Of a DNA stretch of 64,000 nucleotides, positions 51,538 through 60,286 are shown piece by piece. Each line of letters opens with the position of its first letter. Within the stretch, counting starts at the first letter, position 1. The notes under the pieces were generated by a model, which made no database searches, had not been told where the DNA came from, and saw only the letters and a list, made by a program, of their open reading frames with translations. This DNA comes from an uncultured Oscillibacter sp. (GTDB lineage Bacteria > Bacillota > Clostridia > Oscillospirales > Oscillospiraceae), in NCBI GenBank assembly GCA_910585245.1, contig CAJUCO010000010.1, positions 1 to 64,000 on the forward strand. Direction: 5' to 3'. A program made the translations under genes and the position numbers.

Positions 51538-51917
51538 GTTTCCCCGCCCCCTTTCTCCCAGAAGCGCTTCAGCTCCTCATAGTCCCCGGGGGAGATGGCC
51601 TCCTGCCGGATCAGGGCGGCTACCAGGCCCTTGGCGCTTCCGGCGTAAAGTTTATTCACCAGCACCTGGGTCTGAGCGGCCTGATACTCCGCTTCGGACA
51701 CGGCGGCGGCGTACTCGTTTCGCCGCCCCAGCTTGCGGACGGTGAGAAAGCCCTTGTCCACCAGCCGGGACAGCAGGGTGATGACGGTGTTTTTCTGCCA
51801 GCTCCGGCCCGCCTCCGCCAGGGCCTCCATGATCTGGGCGTACAGGGCGGTCCCTCCGGCGGACCATACAATTTTCATCAGCTCCAGTTCCGAGTCGGAG
51901 ATTTGCAACAGCGGCAT
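51534..51917 (-). CDS. BlaI/MecI/CopY-family winged-helix repressor
   Basis: A 127-residue repressor with an N-terminal winged helix (about residues 1-75; DSELELMKIVWSAGGTALYA and VITLLSRLVDKGFLTVRKLG) and a C-terminal dimerisation helix region that carries the usual protease-cleavage zone. AAGGAGG precedes the ATG. A palindromic operator (CTACAAGTTGTAG) lies between its promoter and start, and a second TACA-type half site lies inside the promoter spacer, so it represses its own operon. Release would follow cleavage by the overlapping M56 protease. Confidence 0.93.
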   Translation of the reverse strand: MPLLQISDSELELMKIVWSAGGTALYAQIMEALAEAGRSWQKNTVITLLSRLVDKGFLTVRKLGRRNEYAAAVSEAEYQAAQTQVLVNKLYAGSAKGLVAALIRQEAISPGDYEELKRFWEKGGGET

Positions 51918-51936
51918 GGTGTGTCCTCCTTTTTAA

Positions 51937-51987
51937 CTACAAGTTGTAGGCTAAAATTAAGATAACACATTGTAGTCCAGCTGTCAA
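51937..51987 (-). promoter_or_regulatory. Promoter and operator of the BlaI/M56 operon
   Basis: On the minus strand TTGACA (51987-51982), a 17-base spacer and TATCTT (51964-51959). The perfect palindrome CTACAAGTTGTAG is at 51937-51949, downstream of the start site. A related ACTACAATGTG sits in the spacer (51966-51976). The TACA/TGTA pattern is that of BlaI/MecI operators. Confidence 0.8.
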
Positions 51988-52100
51988 GAGTGGGAGAGAA
52001 AAAAGAGGGCGGAACGGAAGTGGGGTGGGTTTTGAATTTGGAGGTACGATGTAGGGGGGATTGTTTTAGCCGCCGGACATGGTCGGACACAGATTTTGTC

Positions 52101-52129
52101 TTGAAATACGGCGCGTTCTCTGATATAGT
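52101..52129 (+). promoter_or_regulatory. Promoter of the smc operon
   Basis: TTGAAA (52101-52106), a 17-base spacer and TATAGT (52124-52129), giving a leader of about 33 bases before the smc GTG. Confidence 0.75.
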
Positions 52130-52168
52130 AAATAGATTATTGAGACTGTCTTGGGCAGAGGTGGAAAC

Positions 52169-55100
52169 GTGTATTTAAAAGCACTGGAAATTCAAGGCTT
52201 CAAGTCCTTCCCGGACAAGACCGTTTTAAACTTTGGGGAGGACATTACCGCCATTGTGGGGCCGAACGGGTCGGGAAAGAGCAATATCTCCGACGCCATC
52301 CGTTGGGTCATGGGCGAACAGAGCGCCAAGGGCCTCCGGGGCGCGAAGATGGAGGACGTCATCTTCGGCGGTACGGAGCAGCGCAACCAGGTGGGCTTTG
52401 CCCAGGTGACGCTGGTGTTGGACAACACGGAGCGGATCTTTCCCTCCATGGAGGAGGCGGAGGTGGCCGTCACCCGGCGGTATTACCGCAGCGGAGAGAG
52501 TGAATACTACATCAACCGCCAGTCCGTCCGGCTCAAGGATGTGACGGAGCTGTTTTTGGACACGGGCCTTGGCCGGGAGGGCTATTCCATCATTGGACAG
52601 GGCAAAATTGATGAAATCCTCTCCACCCGAAGCAGCGAACGCCGGGAGATTTTCGAGGAGGCCGCGGGCATTTCCCGTTTCCGCCACCGGAAGGAGGAGG
52701 CGGAGCGGAAACTGGAGCGGACAGAGGAGAATCTGGTCCGCATCAACGACAAGATTTCGGAGCTGGAGCTCCAGGTGGAGCCTCTGCGGGACCAGGCGGA
52801 AAAGGCGAAAAAGTACCTGGTACTTCGGGACGAGTTGCGGATTTTGGAGATCTCCGTGTGGATGGAGAATCTGGAAGCCTTGAAAATCAGCGCCCGGAAG
52901 CTGGAGATGGACTTCCGCTCCGCTGAAAAGGAGCGGGACGAGGCCCGTGCCGCCCTGGATGCGCTTTACACGGAAGGGGAGCGCTTTAGCGAGGAGATGC
53001 GCCAAAAGGACATGGAGGCGGAGCGGGTTCGGGGGGAGTCCGGGGAACTGGATGCTCAGGCCAAGGATCACTCGGCCGCCATCGCTGTACTGGAAAGCGG
53101 CATTGCCCACAATCAGGAAAACATTCAACGGGCACAGACGGAGCTGGTGGAATCCGACAGCCGGGCCGGTGGGCTGGCCGCCCAGTCCGCAGAGGAAAAG
53201 GACCGGGCGGAGGAACTTTCCATACGCCTTGAGAAGTTGAACGAGGATTTGAATGCCCTCTTGGACCAGGCCCGGACCGCCGCCGCTCAGGCGGGGGGGC
53301 AGCAGTCCGAGGTGGAAGCGCTTCGGGGCCGGGAGGCCATGGCGGTTGCCGCCGCCGCCGACGCCAGGGCGAAGGCCGCCGCCATCGACGCCGAGAACAG
53401 ACAGTTGGAAGAACGGCAAAACGCCGTGGAAACGGAAATGGCCGCCGCCGGGGAGCAATTGGAACAGGCCCGGACAGAGGCCAAGGCCAACCGCCGCCGT
53501 CTGGACGACGCCAGGGACGACGCCCAGGCCGCCGCCAACATCATCGCGGGACACAGTCTCCGGATGGAGGAGCGGGAGAAGAAAGCCGCCGCCGCCACGG
53601 ACCGGCGGATGAAGTTGACCATGGATGCCGGGGCCCTGGAGAACCGCATCCGGCTTTTGACGGAGATGGAGAAGGACTACGAGGGTTTCTCCAAAGCGGT
53701 AAAGCTGGTGTGTCAAAACGGTCTCCGGGGGGTTCACGGCCCTGTGGCGGGGCTGATGAAAACCAAGCAGCAGTATACTGTCGCCATTGAGGTCGCCCTG
53801 GGGGCGGGGCTTCAGAACATTGTGGTGGACCGGGAGGAGGACGCCAAGGCCGCCATCGGATTTTTAAAGCAGCGGGACGGGGGACGGGCCACATTTTTGC
53901 CCCTTACAGCCATTCGGGGTGAGGAGTTGCGTCCAAACGGCGTGGAGCGGGAGTTCGGTTTTGTGGGCGTGGCCTCCCAGCTGGTGAGCTTTGATCTCAG
54001 GTATCAGAATATTTTCCAGAACCTGTTGGGCCGGACGGTCATTGTGGAGGATCTGGACTGTGGCATCACTATGGCCCGAAAGTACCGGAATGCTTTTCGT
54101 ATCGTCACCTTGGACGGCCAGGTTATCAACCGGGGAGGCTCCATGACCGGCGGTTCCACGTCCCGGAACGCCGGCGTGCTGAGCCGGGCGGCTGAGCTGG
54201 AAAAGCTCCACGAACGCGCCGGTGGAATGCGAGAGCGTCTGGAGGCCGCCAAGCGGGAGGAGGAGACCCTCCAACGGGACCTCTCCGCTGCCCGGTATGA
54301 TCTGGAGACCGCCGAGGGCCAGCGCAGACAGGCGGAGGACGCGGTTTTGCGTCTGGAGGGCGCAAAGAACCACTTTGACAGTTTGCTTAAATCGTTGCGT
54401 GAGAGTATGGAAAACCTGACGGGAGAGCTGGAGAGTCTCACCGGCCATCTGGCGGAAAACCGGAGGCAGAGGGAGGAGGCGGAGCAGGCCATCGCCGGAC
54501 AGGAGGCCCAGGCCGCCCAGTACCGGCAGCAGGCCGCCCAGGTCCTGTCGGGCCAATCGGAGCTATTGGCCCAGTCCAACGCCTTGACCGAGAGAATCAC
54601 CGCCAGGAAAGAGGAGCTGGCGGCCCTGGCCGCAGAGCGGGACGCCGCCTTGCAGCGGGCGGCGGATCTTCGCCGTCTGGCGGCGGAGCTGACGGGGAAC
54701 CGGGAGCGGAAGGAGGAGACCCTGGGGAGCTATCAGGCGGCCATTGAACAGGCCCGGGGGGAGATTGTCCAGCGCCGGGAGGCCATGGAGAAGCTGGAGG
54801 AGAGGCGGCGGAGCTGTCAGGAGCGTCTGACAGCCCTGAATGAGGAAAAGCTGGCTCTGGAGGCCCGTCGCACAGCCCAGAACAAGGCCAGCCAGGAGAT
54901 GAACGAAAACCTCTTGAATTTGGAGCGTTCCGCTTCCCGGCTGGAGCAAAAGCTGGCTACCTCCGGCATGGAGGAAAAGCAGATCATCGACCGGCTCTGG
55001 GAACACTACGAGCTCAGCCATTCCGACGCCCAGCAGCAGAGGGTGGAGCTGGAGAGCGTCCCCAAGGCCACGAGGCGAATTGGGGAGCTGAAGAAGGGAA

Positions 55101-55729
55101 TTGCCGCCCTGGGCACGCCGAATATCGGCGCCATTGAGGAGTATGAGAGGGTGAATACCCGGTATACGTATCTGACGGACCAGCGGGACGATGTGGAGAG
55201 AGCCAAAGGGGAGCTGGAGAATATCATCGGCGGCATTACCGGAGAGATGACCCGGATTTTTGCCGAGCAATTCCAGCTTTTAAACGAGAGTTTCCAGGCC
55301 ACTTTCCTGGAGATGTTCGGCGGCGGGCAGGCTCAGCTGGAGCTGGAGGATGCAGGCGACATCCTGAATTGCGGCATTGAAATCAAGGCGCAGCCGCCGG
55401 GGAAGACCCTTAAAACCATTTCCCTGCTCTCCGGCGGGGAGAAGGCCTTTGTGGCCATTGCTTTGTACTTTTCCATCTTGAAGGTTCACCCCACCCCTTT
55501 TTGCGTCATGGACGAGATCGAGGCGGCCCTGGACGATGTGAACGTCACCCGCTACGCCCGGTATATGCGGGGCCTTGCGGGAAAGACCCAGTTTATCGTC
55601 ATTACCCACCGCCGGGGCACCATGGAGGAGGCCGACGTGCTCTATGGCGTGACCATGCAGGAAAAGGGCGTGAGCAAAATGCTGACCATCAACCTGAACG
55701 ACATGGCGAAAGAACTGGATATTCAATAA
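52169..55729 (+). CDS. smc: Chromosome segregation ATPase SMC
   Basis: A 1186-residue SMC, the normal length, which with ScpA and ScpB condenses and segregates the chromosome. Walker A is at residues 31-38 (GPNGSGKS), two long coiled coils (about 165-500 and 660-1010) flank a hinge at about 515-640 (VHGPVAGLMKTKQQYTVAIE; NRGGSMTGG), and the C-terminal head has signature LLSGGEKAFVAIAL and Walker B FCVMDEIEAALDD. The start is GTG 52169: GAGGTGG lies just upstream and the SMC N-terminus YLKALEIQGFKSF begins there; the upstream TTG lacks support. It leads the housekeeping block with ftsY downstream, a common Firmicute order. scpAB are not in the window. Confidence 0.97.
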   Translation: MYLKALEIQGFKSFPDKTVLNFGEDITAIVGPNGSGKSNISDAIRWVMGEQSAKGLRGAKMEDVIFGGTEQRNQVGFAQVTLVLDNTERIFPSMEEAEVAVTRRYYRSGESEYYINRQSVRLKDVTELFLDTGLGREGYSIIGQGKIDEILSTRSSERREIFEEAAGISRFRHRKEEAERKLERTEENLVRINDKISELELQVEPLRDQAEKAKKYLVLRDELRILEISVWMENLEALKISARKLEMDFRSAEKERDEARAALDALYTEGERFSEEMRQKDMEAERVRGESGELDAQAKDHSAAIAVLESGIAHNQENIQRAQTELVESDSRAGGLAAQSAEEKDRAEELSIRLEKLNEDLNALLDQARTAAAQAGGQQSEVEALRGREAMAVAAAADARAKAAAIDAENRQLEERQNAVETEMAAAGEQLEQARTEAKANRRRLDDARDDAQAAANIIAGHSLRMEEREKKAAAATDRRMKLTMDAGALENRIRLLTEMEKDYEGFSKAVKLVCQNGLRGVHGPVAGLMKTKQQYTVAIEVALGAGLQNIVVDREEDAKAAIGFLKQRDGGRATFLPLTAIRGEELRPNGVEREFGFVGVASQLVSFDLRYQNIFQNLLGRTVIVEDLDCGITMARKYRNAFRIVTLDGQVINRGGSMTGGSTSRNAGVLSRAAELEKLHERAGGMRERLEAAKREEETLQRDLSAARYDLETAEGQRRQAEDAVLRLEGAKNHFDSLLKSLRESMENLTGELESLTGHLAENRRQREEAEQAIAGQEAQAAQYRQQAAQVLSGQSELLAQSNALTERITARKEELAALAAERDAALQRAADLRRLAAELTGNRERKEETLGSYQAAIEQARGEIVQRREAMEKLEERRRSCQERLTALNEEKLALEARRTAQNKASQEMNENLLNLERSASRLEQKLATSGMEEKQIIDRLWEHYELSHSDAQQQRVELESVPKATRRIGELKKGIAALGTPNIGAIEEYERVNTRYTYLTDQRDDVERAKGELENIIGGITGEMTRIFAEQFQLLNESFQATFLEMFGGGQAQLELEDAGDILNCGIEIKAQPPGKTLKTISLLSGGEKAFVAIALYFSILKVHPTPFCVMDEIEAALDDVNVTRYARYMRGLAGKTQFIVITHRRGTMEEADVLYGVTMQEKGVSKMLTINLNDMAKELDIQ

Positions 55730-55750
55730 AAAGAATGGGGAGAGTGAAAG

Positions 55751-55984
55751 ATGAAACGGTTTGTATTCGGTTTGTGGTTGTCGCTTTTGGGATTCCTGGG
55801 GACAATGACCTGTCTGGTTTGCGCGGTGGAACATAGTTGCAATTACAACGGCCTGAGCGGAATGTGGGGCGGATTTATGGAGACCCGCCTGACGATACCG
55901 ATTTTTGTTTCCCTGCTGATTTTGGTTCGGGGGCTATTCTTGGCGGCGCGGGAGTCGCGGCGAGACGGCAAGGGAAGGGAGTAA
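55751..55984 (+). CDS. Small two-helix membrane protein, unknown function
   Basis: A 77-residue protein with two predicted membrane helices (about residues 5-25, FGLWLSLLGFLGTMTCLVCA, and 47-66, TIPIFVSLLILVRGLFLA) and a basic C-terminus. GGGGAGAG lies seven bases before the ATG. It sits between smc and ftsY in the same direction, 21 bases after smc, so it is co-transcribed. No family was recognised. Clear start, topology and spacing favour a real gene. Confidence 0.65.
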   Translation: MKRFVFGLWLSLLGFLGTMTCLVCAVEHSCNYNGLSGMWGGFMETRLTIPIFVSLLILVRGLFLAARESRRDGKGRE

Positions 55985-56096
55985 GGCACCGGGGGGAGAC
56001 GGCCTGAAGGGCCTATACTTCTTTTTCTCTTTTGGACCATGTAATGAGGGTGCAATGCGCCAGCCATCTTCATGGCTGAATCAATAAGGAGGACCT

Positions 56097-56969
56097 ATGG
56101 GTTTCTTTGACAAGCTGAAAAAGATCACCACCAACTTGTTCACCACTTATACCGAGGCCGACGAGGCCTTCTTCGAGGAGCTGGAGGAGACGTTGATCCT
56201 CTCCGATTTTGGCATGGAAATCGCCGTGGAGACGGTGGAAAAACTCCGGGAGAAGGTTCGCAAGGAGAAGCTCCGAAGCCAGGAGGAGGTCCGGACCGCC
56301 CTCCGGGAGATCATCGTGGAGGAACTGAACGTGGGTACCACGGAGGTGAACGTTTCCACTTCCCCCTGCGTCTTTCTCTTCATCGGGGTCAACGGTGTGG
56401 GAAAGACCACCTCCATCGGGAAGATGGCAAATCTCCTGCGGTATGGCGGCAAGAAATGCCTTCTTTGCGCGGCGGACACCTTCCGGGCCGCCGCCGCCGA
56501 CCAGCTGGAAATTTGGTCCCAGCGGGCCAAGGCGGATCTAATCCGCCAGCACGAGGGGGCGGACCCCGGCGCGGTGCTCTTTGACGCGCTCCAGGCCGCC
56601 AAGGCCCGGGGGGTGGACGTGGTGCTCTGCGACACGGCGGGGCGGCTCCACAACAAGCAAAACCTCATGGCGGAGCTTAGCAAGCTCTCCAAAATCATTG
56701 ACCGGGAGTGCCCCGGCGCGGCCCGGGAGACCCTGCTGGTCTTAGACGCCACCACGGGCCAAAACGGCCTGGTGCAGGCCAAGACCTTCAAAGAGGCGGC
56801 AGGGCTGACGGGAATCATCCTCACCAAGCTGGACGGCACCGCCAAGGGCGGCATCGCCGTGGCGATTGCAAAAGAGCTGGGGGTGCCGGTGAAATTTGCG
56901 GGAGTGGGAGAGGGCATCGACGATCTCCGGCCCTTCGATTCCGAGGAGTACGCCGAGGCGATTATTTAA
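56097..56969 (+). CDS. ftsY: Signal recognition particle receptor FtsY
   Basis: A 290-residue SRP-type GTPase that docks ribosome-SRP complexes at the membrane. The NG domain fills almost the whole protein: helical N domain (about 1-75), G1 GVNGVGKT at 97-104, DTFRAAAADQLE, G3 DTAGR, G4 TKLDGTAKGG and the closing GVGEGIDDLRPF. The acidic A domain of longer FtsY is absent, as in many Firmicutes, leaving the amphipathic MGFFDKLKK start as membrane anchor. AAGGAGG precedes the ATG. Confidence 0.97.
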   Translation: MGFFDKLKKITTNLFTTYTEADEAFFEELEETLILSDFGMEIAVETVEKLREKVRKEKLRSQEEVRTALREIIVEELNVGTTEVNVSTSPCVFLFIGVNGVGKTTSIGKMANLLRYGGKKCLLCAADTFRAAAADQLEIWSQRAKADLIRQHEGADPGAVLFDALQAAKARGVDVVLCDTAGRLHNKQNLMAELSKLSKIIDRECPGAARETLLVLDATTGQNGLVQAKTFKEAAGLTGIILTKLDGTAKGGIAVAIAKELGVPVKFAGVGEGIDDLRPFDSEEYAEAII

Positions 56970-57014
56970 AGAGGGGACTACGCCCCCCTGGATATGATTG
57001 GAGGAGGAATTGAC

Positions 57015-57737
57015 TTGACCAGAGAAGACGGCCGGGCGTTTCATGAACTGCGGCCTGTGAAGATCACCACGGATTTTGTCAAATTTGCCGAGGGAAGCTG
57101 TTTGATTCAATGTGGAGACACCATGGTCCTCTGCTGTGCCAGCGTGGAGGACCGAACGCCCCCTCACGTCCCCTATGGCGAGGGCTGGGTGACGGCGGAA
57201 TACTCCATGCTGCCCCGGGCCAACCGGGAGCGGAGCCGCCGGGACGTGGCCAAATTAAAGCTCTCGCCCCGGAGCGCCGAGATTCAGCGCTTAGTCGGCC
57301 GGTCTCTCCGCTCCGCCGTGGATATGAAGCGCCTGGGGGAGCGGACCATTACCGTTGATTGCGACGTGCTCCAGGGTGACGGCGGAACCCGGACCGCCTC
57401 CGTCACCGGGGGATTCGTGGCGCTGGCCCTGGCCTGCCGGAAGCTGGTGGAGGACGGGGATCTGGCCTCCAGTCCCATCCTGCACGCTGTCACCGGCGTC
57501 TCTGCCGGCATTGTGGAGGACACGCCCCTGCTGGATCTCCGCTACAGCGAGGACAGCCGGGCCCAGGTGGATTTGAATTGCGTCATGAACGAGCTGGGGG
57601 AGCTGATTGAGCTCCAGGGCACCGGAGAGGGGCGGGCTTTCAGTCTCACGGAGCAACAAGAGCTGGTGCGGCTTTGCGCCAAGGGCTGCAAGGAGCTGCT
57701 GGCGGTACAGAAAGAAGCCTTAGGAGGGAAGTTTTAA
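57015..57737 (+). CDS. rph: Ribonuclease PH
   Basis: A 240-residue phosphate-dependent 3'-5' exoribonuclease that trims tRNA and other RNA 3' ends. Conserved segments are REDGRAFHELRPVKI, ANRERSRRDVAKLKLSPRSA and the phosphate-site region DVLQGDGGTRTASVTGGFVA. The start is TTG 57015: the GGAGGAGG ribosome site lies seven bases upstream, so the ATG at 56994, which would place that site inside the gene, is rejected. It overlaps the rdgB start by one base (TAATG). The rph-rdgB order is widely conserved. Confidence 0.96.
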   Translation: MTREDGRAFHELRPVKITTDFVKFAEGSCLIQCGDTMVLCCASVEDRTPPHVPYGEGWVTAEYSMLPRANRERSRRDVAKLKLSPRSAEIQRLVGRSLRSAVDMKRLGERTITVDCDVLQGDGGTRTASVTGGFVALALACRKLVEDGDLASSPILHAVTGVSAGIVEDTPLLDLRYSEDSRAQVDLNCVMNELGELIELQGTGEGRAFSLTEQQELVRLCAKGCKELLAVQKEALGGKF

Positions 57738-58333
57738 TGGCGGATAGATTTGTGCTGGCCACCCATAACCCGGGGAAGCTGGCGGAGATGAAGGCGATTT
57801 TGTCCAACCTGGGGGTGGAGGTCCTCAGCCCTGGGGAGGCGGGAGTCGAGGTGGATGTGGAGGAGACCGGGGCCACGTTTTGTGAAAATGCCATGCTCAA
57901 AGCCAAGGCGGTTTGCGCCGCGTCGGGGCTGCCTGCCATTGCCGACGACTCCGGCCTCTGCGTGAACGCCTTGAACGGTGGTCCCGGGGTCTACTCCGCC
58001 CGTTACGGCGGGGAGGGCCTGGATGACCGGAAGCGGTGCCTGCTTCTGCTGCAAAGCCTCCGGGGGCAGACCACCCGGGCGGCCCACTTCGCCTGTGCCG
58101 TGGCCTGCGCGTTTCCCAATGGGGACACCCTGGAGGCGGAGGGCCGCTGTGACGGGGCCATTGCCTTTGCCCCTCTGGGAGAGGGCGGGTTTGGCTATGA
58201 CCCGGTGTTTCTGATTCCGGAGAAGGGGAAGACCTTCGGCCAGCTGACGGCGGAGGAAAAAAGCGCCATCTCCCACCGGGGAAAGGCTCTGGCGGCTTTC
58301 GCGGAGAAACTGGGAACGTATCTTAAGAAGTAA
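57737..58333 (+). CDS. rdgB: XTP/dITP diphosphatase (non-canonical purine NTPase)
   Basis: A 198-residue HAM1/RdgB enzyme that hydrolyses dITP, XTP and ITP to monophosphates to keep them out of DNA and RNA. Motifs: ATHNPGKLAEM at the N-terminus, ADDSGLCVNALNGGPGVYSA and GFGYDPVFLIPEKGKTFGQL with SHRGKAL near the end. AGGAGG is nine bases before the ATG, which overlaps the rph stop by one base. Confidence 0.96.
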   Translation: MADRFVLATHNPGKLAEMKAILSNLGVEVLSPGEAGVEVDVEETGATFCENAMLKAKAVCAASGLPAIADDSGLCVNALNGGPGVYSARYGGEGLDDRKRCLLLLQSLRGQTTRAAHFACAVACAFPNGDTLEAEGRCDGAIAFAPLGEGGFGYDPVFLIPEKGKTFGQLTAEEKSAISHRGKALAAFAEKLGTYLKK

Positions 58334-58356
58334 ACGTCTGAAAAGGAGAAGGTGTC

Positions 58357-58701
58357 ATGTTCCGCTACAGCGAAGAAGACGGCGCCTATCTGGCGAAACG
58401 GAATGGAATCGAGTTTGTCTGCGAGGAGCCCTCCGGCGAGCTGGAGAAGCTGGCAAGGGAGCTGGCGGATTGCTATGAGGACCGTCTGCCTGAGATTGCC
58501 GCCTATATTCTGCCCGGACTGGAGGGGCTGTTTGGGGGCCTGACGGCGGAAGAACTGGCCTCTGCCCTGGGAACGCCTCAGATCGACCTGGACGCCAGCG
58601 TGATCACCTACTTGGAGCAGACGCTGGATGAGAGCCATATCTTTGTATTGGAATTTGACGGGGCTCTGGAGATATTTTTGGAGTTCACCATGGATGGTTG
58701 A
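58357..58701 (+). CDS. Small acidic protein of unknown function
   Basis: A 114-residue acidic, soluble protein with helical character (ELEKLARELADCYEDRLPEI) and a C-terminal beta-rich stretch (IFVLEFDGALEIFLEFTMDG). AAAAGGAGAAGG lies just before the ATG. It lies between rdgB and yhbY with 23- and 32-base gaps in a co-directional block, so it is likely expressed with them. I did not recognise a family. Codon use resembles its neighbours. Confidence 0.75.
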   Translation: MFRYSEEDGAYLAKRNGIEFVCEEPSGELEKLARELADCYEDRLPEIAAYILPGLEGLFGGLTAEELASALGTPQIDLDASVITYLEQTLDESHIFVLEFDGALEIFLEFTMDG

Positions 58702-58733
58702 AGATCTAAATTTCGAAAAGAAAGGTTGCGCGT

Positions 58734-59060
58734 ATGGATTTGACAAGCAAGCAGCGGGCCCAGCTGCGGGGGCTGGCAAACGGCATCGACACCATCCTCC
58801 AAATAGGCAAGGATGGCATCGGAGAAAATCTCATCAAACAGGCGGACGACGCTCTGGAGGCCCGGGAGCTCATCAAGGGCAAGGTGCTGGAAAACAACCT
58901 GGAGTACGACGCCCGAAGGGCGGCGGAGGAGTTGGCCAAGGCCACCCGCAGCGAGGTGGTTCAGGTGATCGGCACCAAGTTTGTTTTGTACCGGGAAACC
59001 CACTCCAAACCCAAGGAGAAACGCATCCAGCTGGTGCGGGAGCGAAAGAGACAAGCTTAA
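58734..59060 (+). CDS. yhbY: YhbY-type CRM-domain RNA-binding protein
   Basis: A 108-residue protein consisting of one CRM domain: TSKQRAQLRGLANGIDTILQ, the GxxG-like IGKDGIGENL loop, and VVQVIGTKFVLYRETHS. YhbY associates with pre-50S ribosomal particles. It precedes nadD-yqeK by 25 bases, a common Firmicute arrangement (yqeI-yqeJ-yqeK). AAAGG lies upstream of the ATG. Confidence 0.93.
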   Translation: MDLTSKQRAQLRGLANGIDTILQIGKDGIGENLIKQADDALEARELIKGKVLENNLEYDARRAAEELAKATRSEVVQVIGTKFVLYRETHSKPKEKRIQLVRERKRQA

Positions 59061-59085
59061 TCCTGTGTGCAAGGGGGCTTCGACG

Positions 59086-60282
59086 TTGAAGACCGGCGTA
59101 TATGGCGGCGCGTTTAATCCGCCGCATCTGGGACATATTACCGCGGCCCGGGCGGTATTCGAGCTTTTGAAACTGGATAAACTTTTGGTGATTCCTACAG
59201 GGCATCCCCCTCATAAGACGCTTCCCTCAGGAAGCCCCACGCCGGACCAGCGGCTGGAGATGGCCCGCCTTGCGGCGGAGCAGACCGGACTGGGAGACCG
59301 GGTGGAGGTGCTGGACATGGAGATCCGGCGGGAGGGGAGCAGCTATACCGCCGACACGTTGCGTGCGCTTCATGAGCGCAATCCGGGAGACGAGCTGTGG
59401 CTGCTGATGGGGGCGGATATGTTTCTCACCCTCCAGACCTGGCGGGAGCCGGAGTGCATCCTCTCCCTGGCGGGCATCGCCGCCTTCGGGCGGAGCGAGG
59501 CGGACACGGAGGAGTTGTTTTCCGTTCAGCGGGACTATCTCTACCGGACATATCCTCAGGCCCGGATTTTCACCCTCAGCGTTCCCGGCGTGGTGGACGT
59601 CAGCTCCACAGAATTGCGAGAGCGGCTGGAAAGGGGCGAGGGAAGCGCCCTGCTGGCTCCGGCGGTATATGGCTACATTCTCCGGGAGAAGCTGTACGGC
59701 ACGGCGGCGGACTTGAAAAATCTGCCTCTGGAGCAGCTCCGGCCCATAGCTCTGAGCTGCCTGGACCACCGGCGCATTCCCCATGTCCTGGGGACGGAGC
59801 AGGAGGCCATTCATCTGGCGGAGCGCTGGGGGGCGGACGTGGACAAGGCCCGGCGGGCCGCCCTGCTCCACGATTGCACAAAAAAGTTGAATCTTTCGGA
59901 GCAGTTGGCCTTGGCGGAGCGGTTTCAAATCCCCTTGGACGAGATGGAGCGGCGGGAGATCAAGCTCCTCCACGCCAAAACCGGCGCGGGCATCGCGGAG
60001 GCGGTCTTTGGCACGGATGAGGAGATCACCGGGGCCATCCGCTGGCACACCACCGGCCGGGGGGACATGACACTGCTGGAAAAGGTGATTTACCTGGCGG
60101 ATTACATCGAGCCCAACCGGGATTTTCCCGGCGTGACGGACCTTCGGCGGAAGTGCTACGAGGATCTGGACGCGGCGTTGCTGCTGGGACTGGAGATGAC
60201 GGTCCGGGAGATGGAGGCCCGAAAGGCCCCCATTCATCCCAAAACCCTGGAAGCCAGGGACGCGCTGAAAGGACAGAGATAA
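59086..60282 (+). CDS. nadD: Nicotinate-nucleotide adenylyltransferase fused to a YqeK-type HD hydrolase
   Basis: A 398-residue fusion. Residues ~1-200 are NadD, which makes nicotinate adenine dinucleotide from NaMN and ATP: GGAFNPPHLGH at 7-17 (HxGH), VIPTGHPPHK, and VSSTELRERL at the end. Residues ~215-398 are a YqeK HD-domain phosphohydrolase, a symmetrical Ap4A hydrolase group: HVLGTEQEA, RRAALLHDCTKK with the HD pair, AIRWHTTGRGDMTL and YLADYIEPNRDF. In Bacillus these are neighbouring genes yqeJ and yqeK; here they are one chain. The start is TTG 59086 with AAGGGGG eight bases upstream. Confidence 0.93.
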   Translation: MKTGVYGGAFNPPHLGHITAARAVFELLKLDKLLVIPTGHPPHKTLPSGSPTPDQRLEMARLAAEQTGLGDRVEVLDMEIRREGSSYTADTLRALHERNPGDELWLLMGADMFLTLQTWREPECILSLAGIAAFGRSEADTEELFSVQRDYLYRTYPQARIFTLSVPGVVDVSSTELRERLERGEGSALLAPAVYGYILREKLYGTAADLKNLPLEQLRPIALSCLDHRRIPHVLGTEQEAIHLAERWGADVDKARRAALLHDCTKKLNLSEQLALAERFQIPLDEMERREIKLLHAKTGAGIAEAVFGTDEEITGAIRWHTTGRGDMTLLEKVIYLADYIEPNRDFPGVTDLRRKCYEDLDAALLLGLEMTVREMEARKAPIHPKTLEARDALKGQR

Positions 60283-60286
60283 GGAC

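Noticed and set aside
52040..52060. Fragment of the MITE family upstream of smc (GATGTAGGGG match)
   Set aside because: Only ten bases match the element interior, without terminal repeats; too short to call.
52226..53737. 503-codon open frame opposite smc
   Set aside because: Antisense to the SMC ATPase head and coiled coil, with no start signal or recognisable domain.
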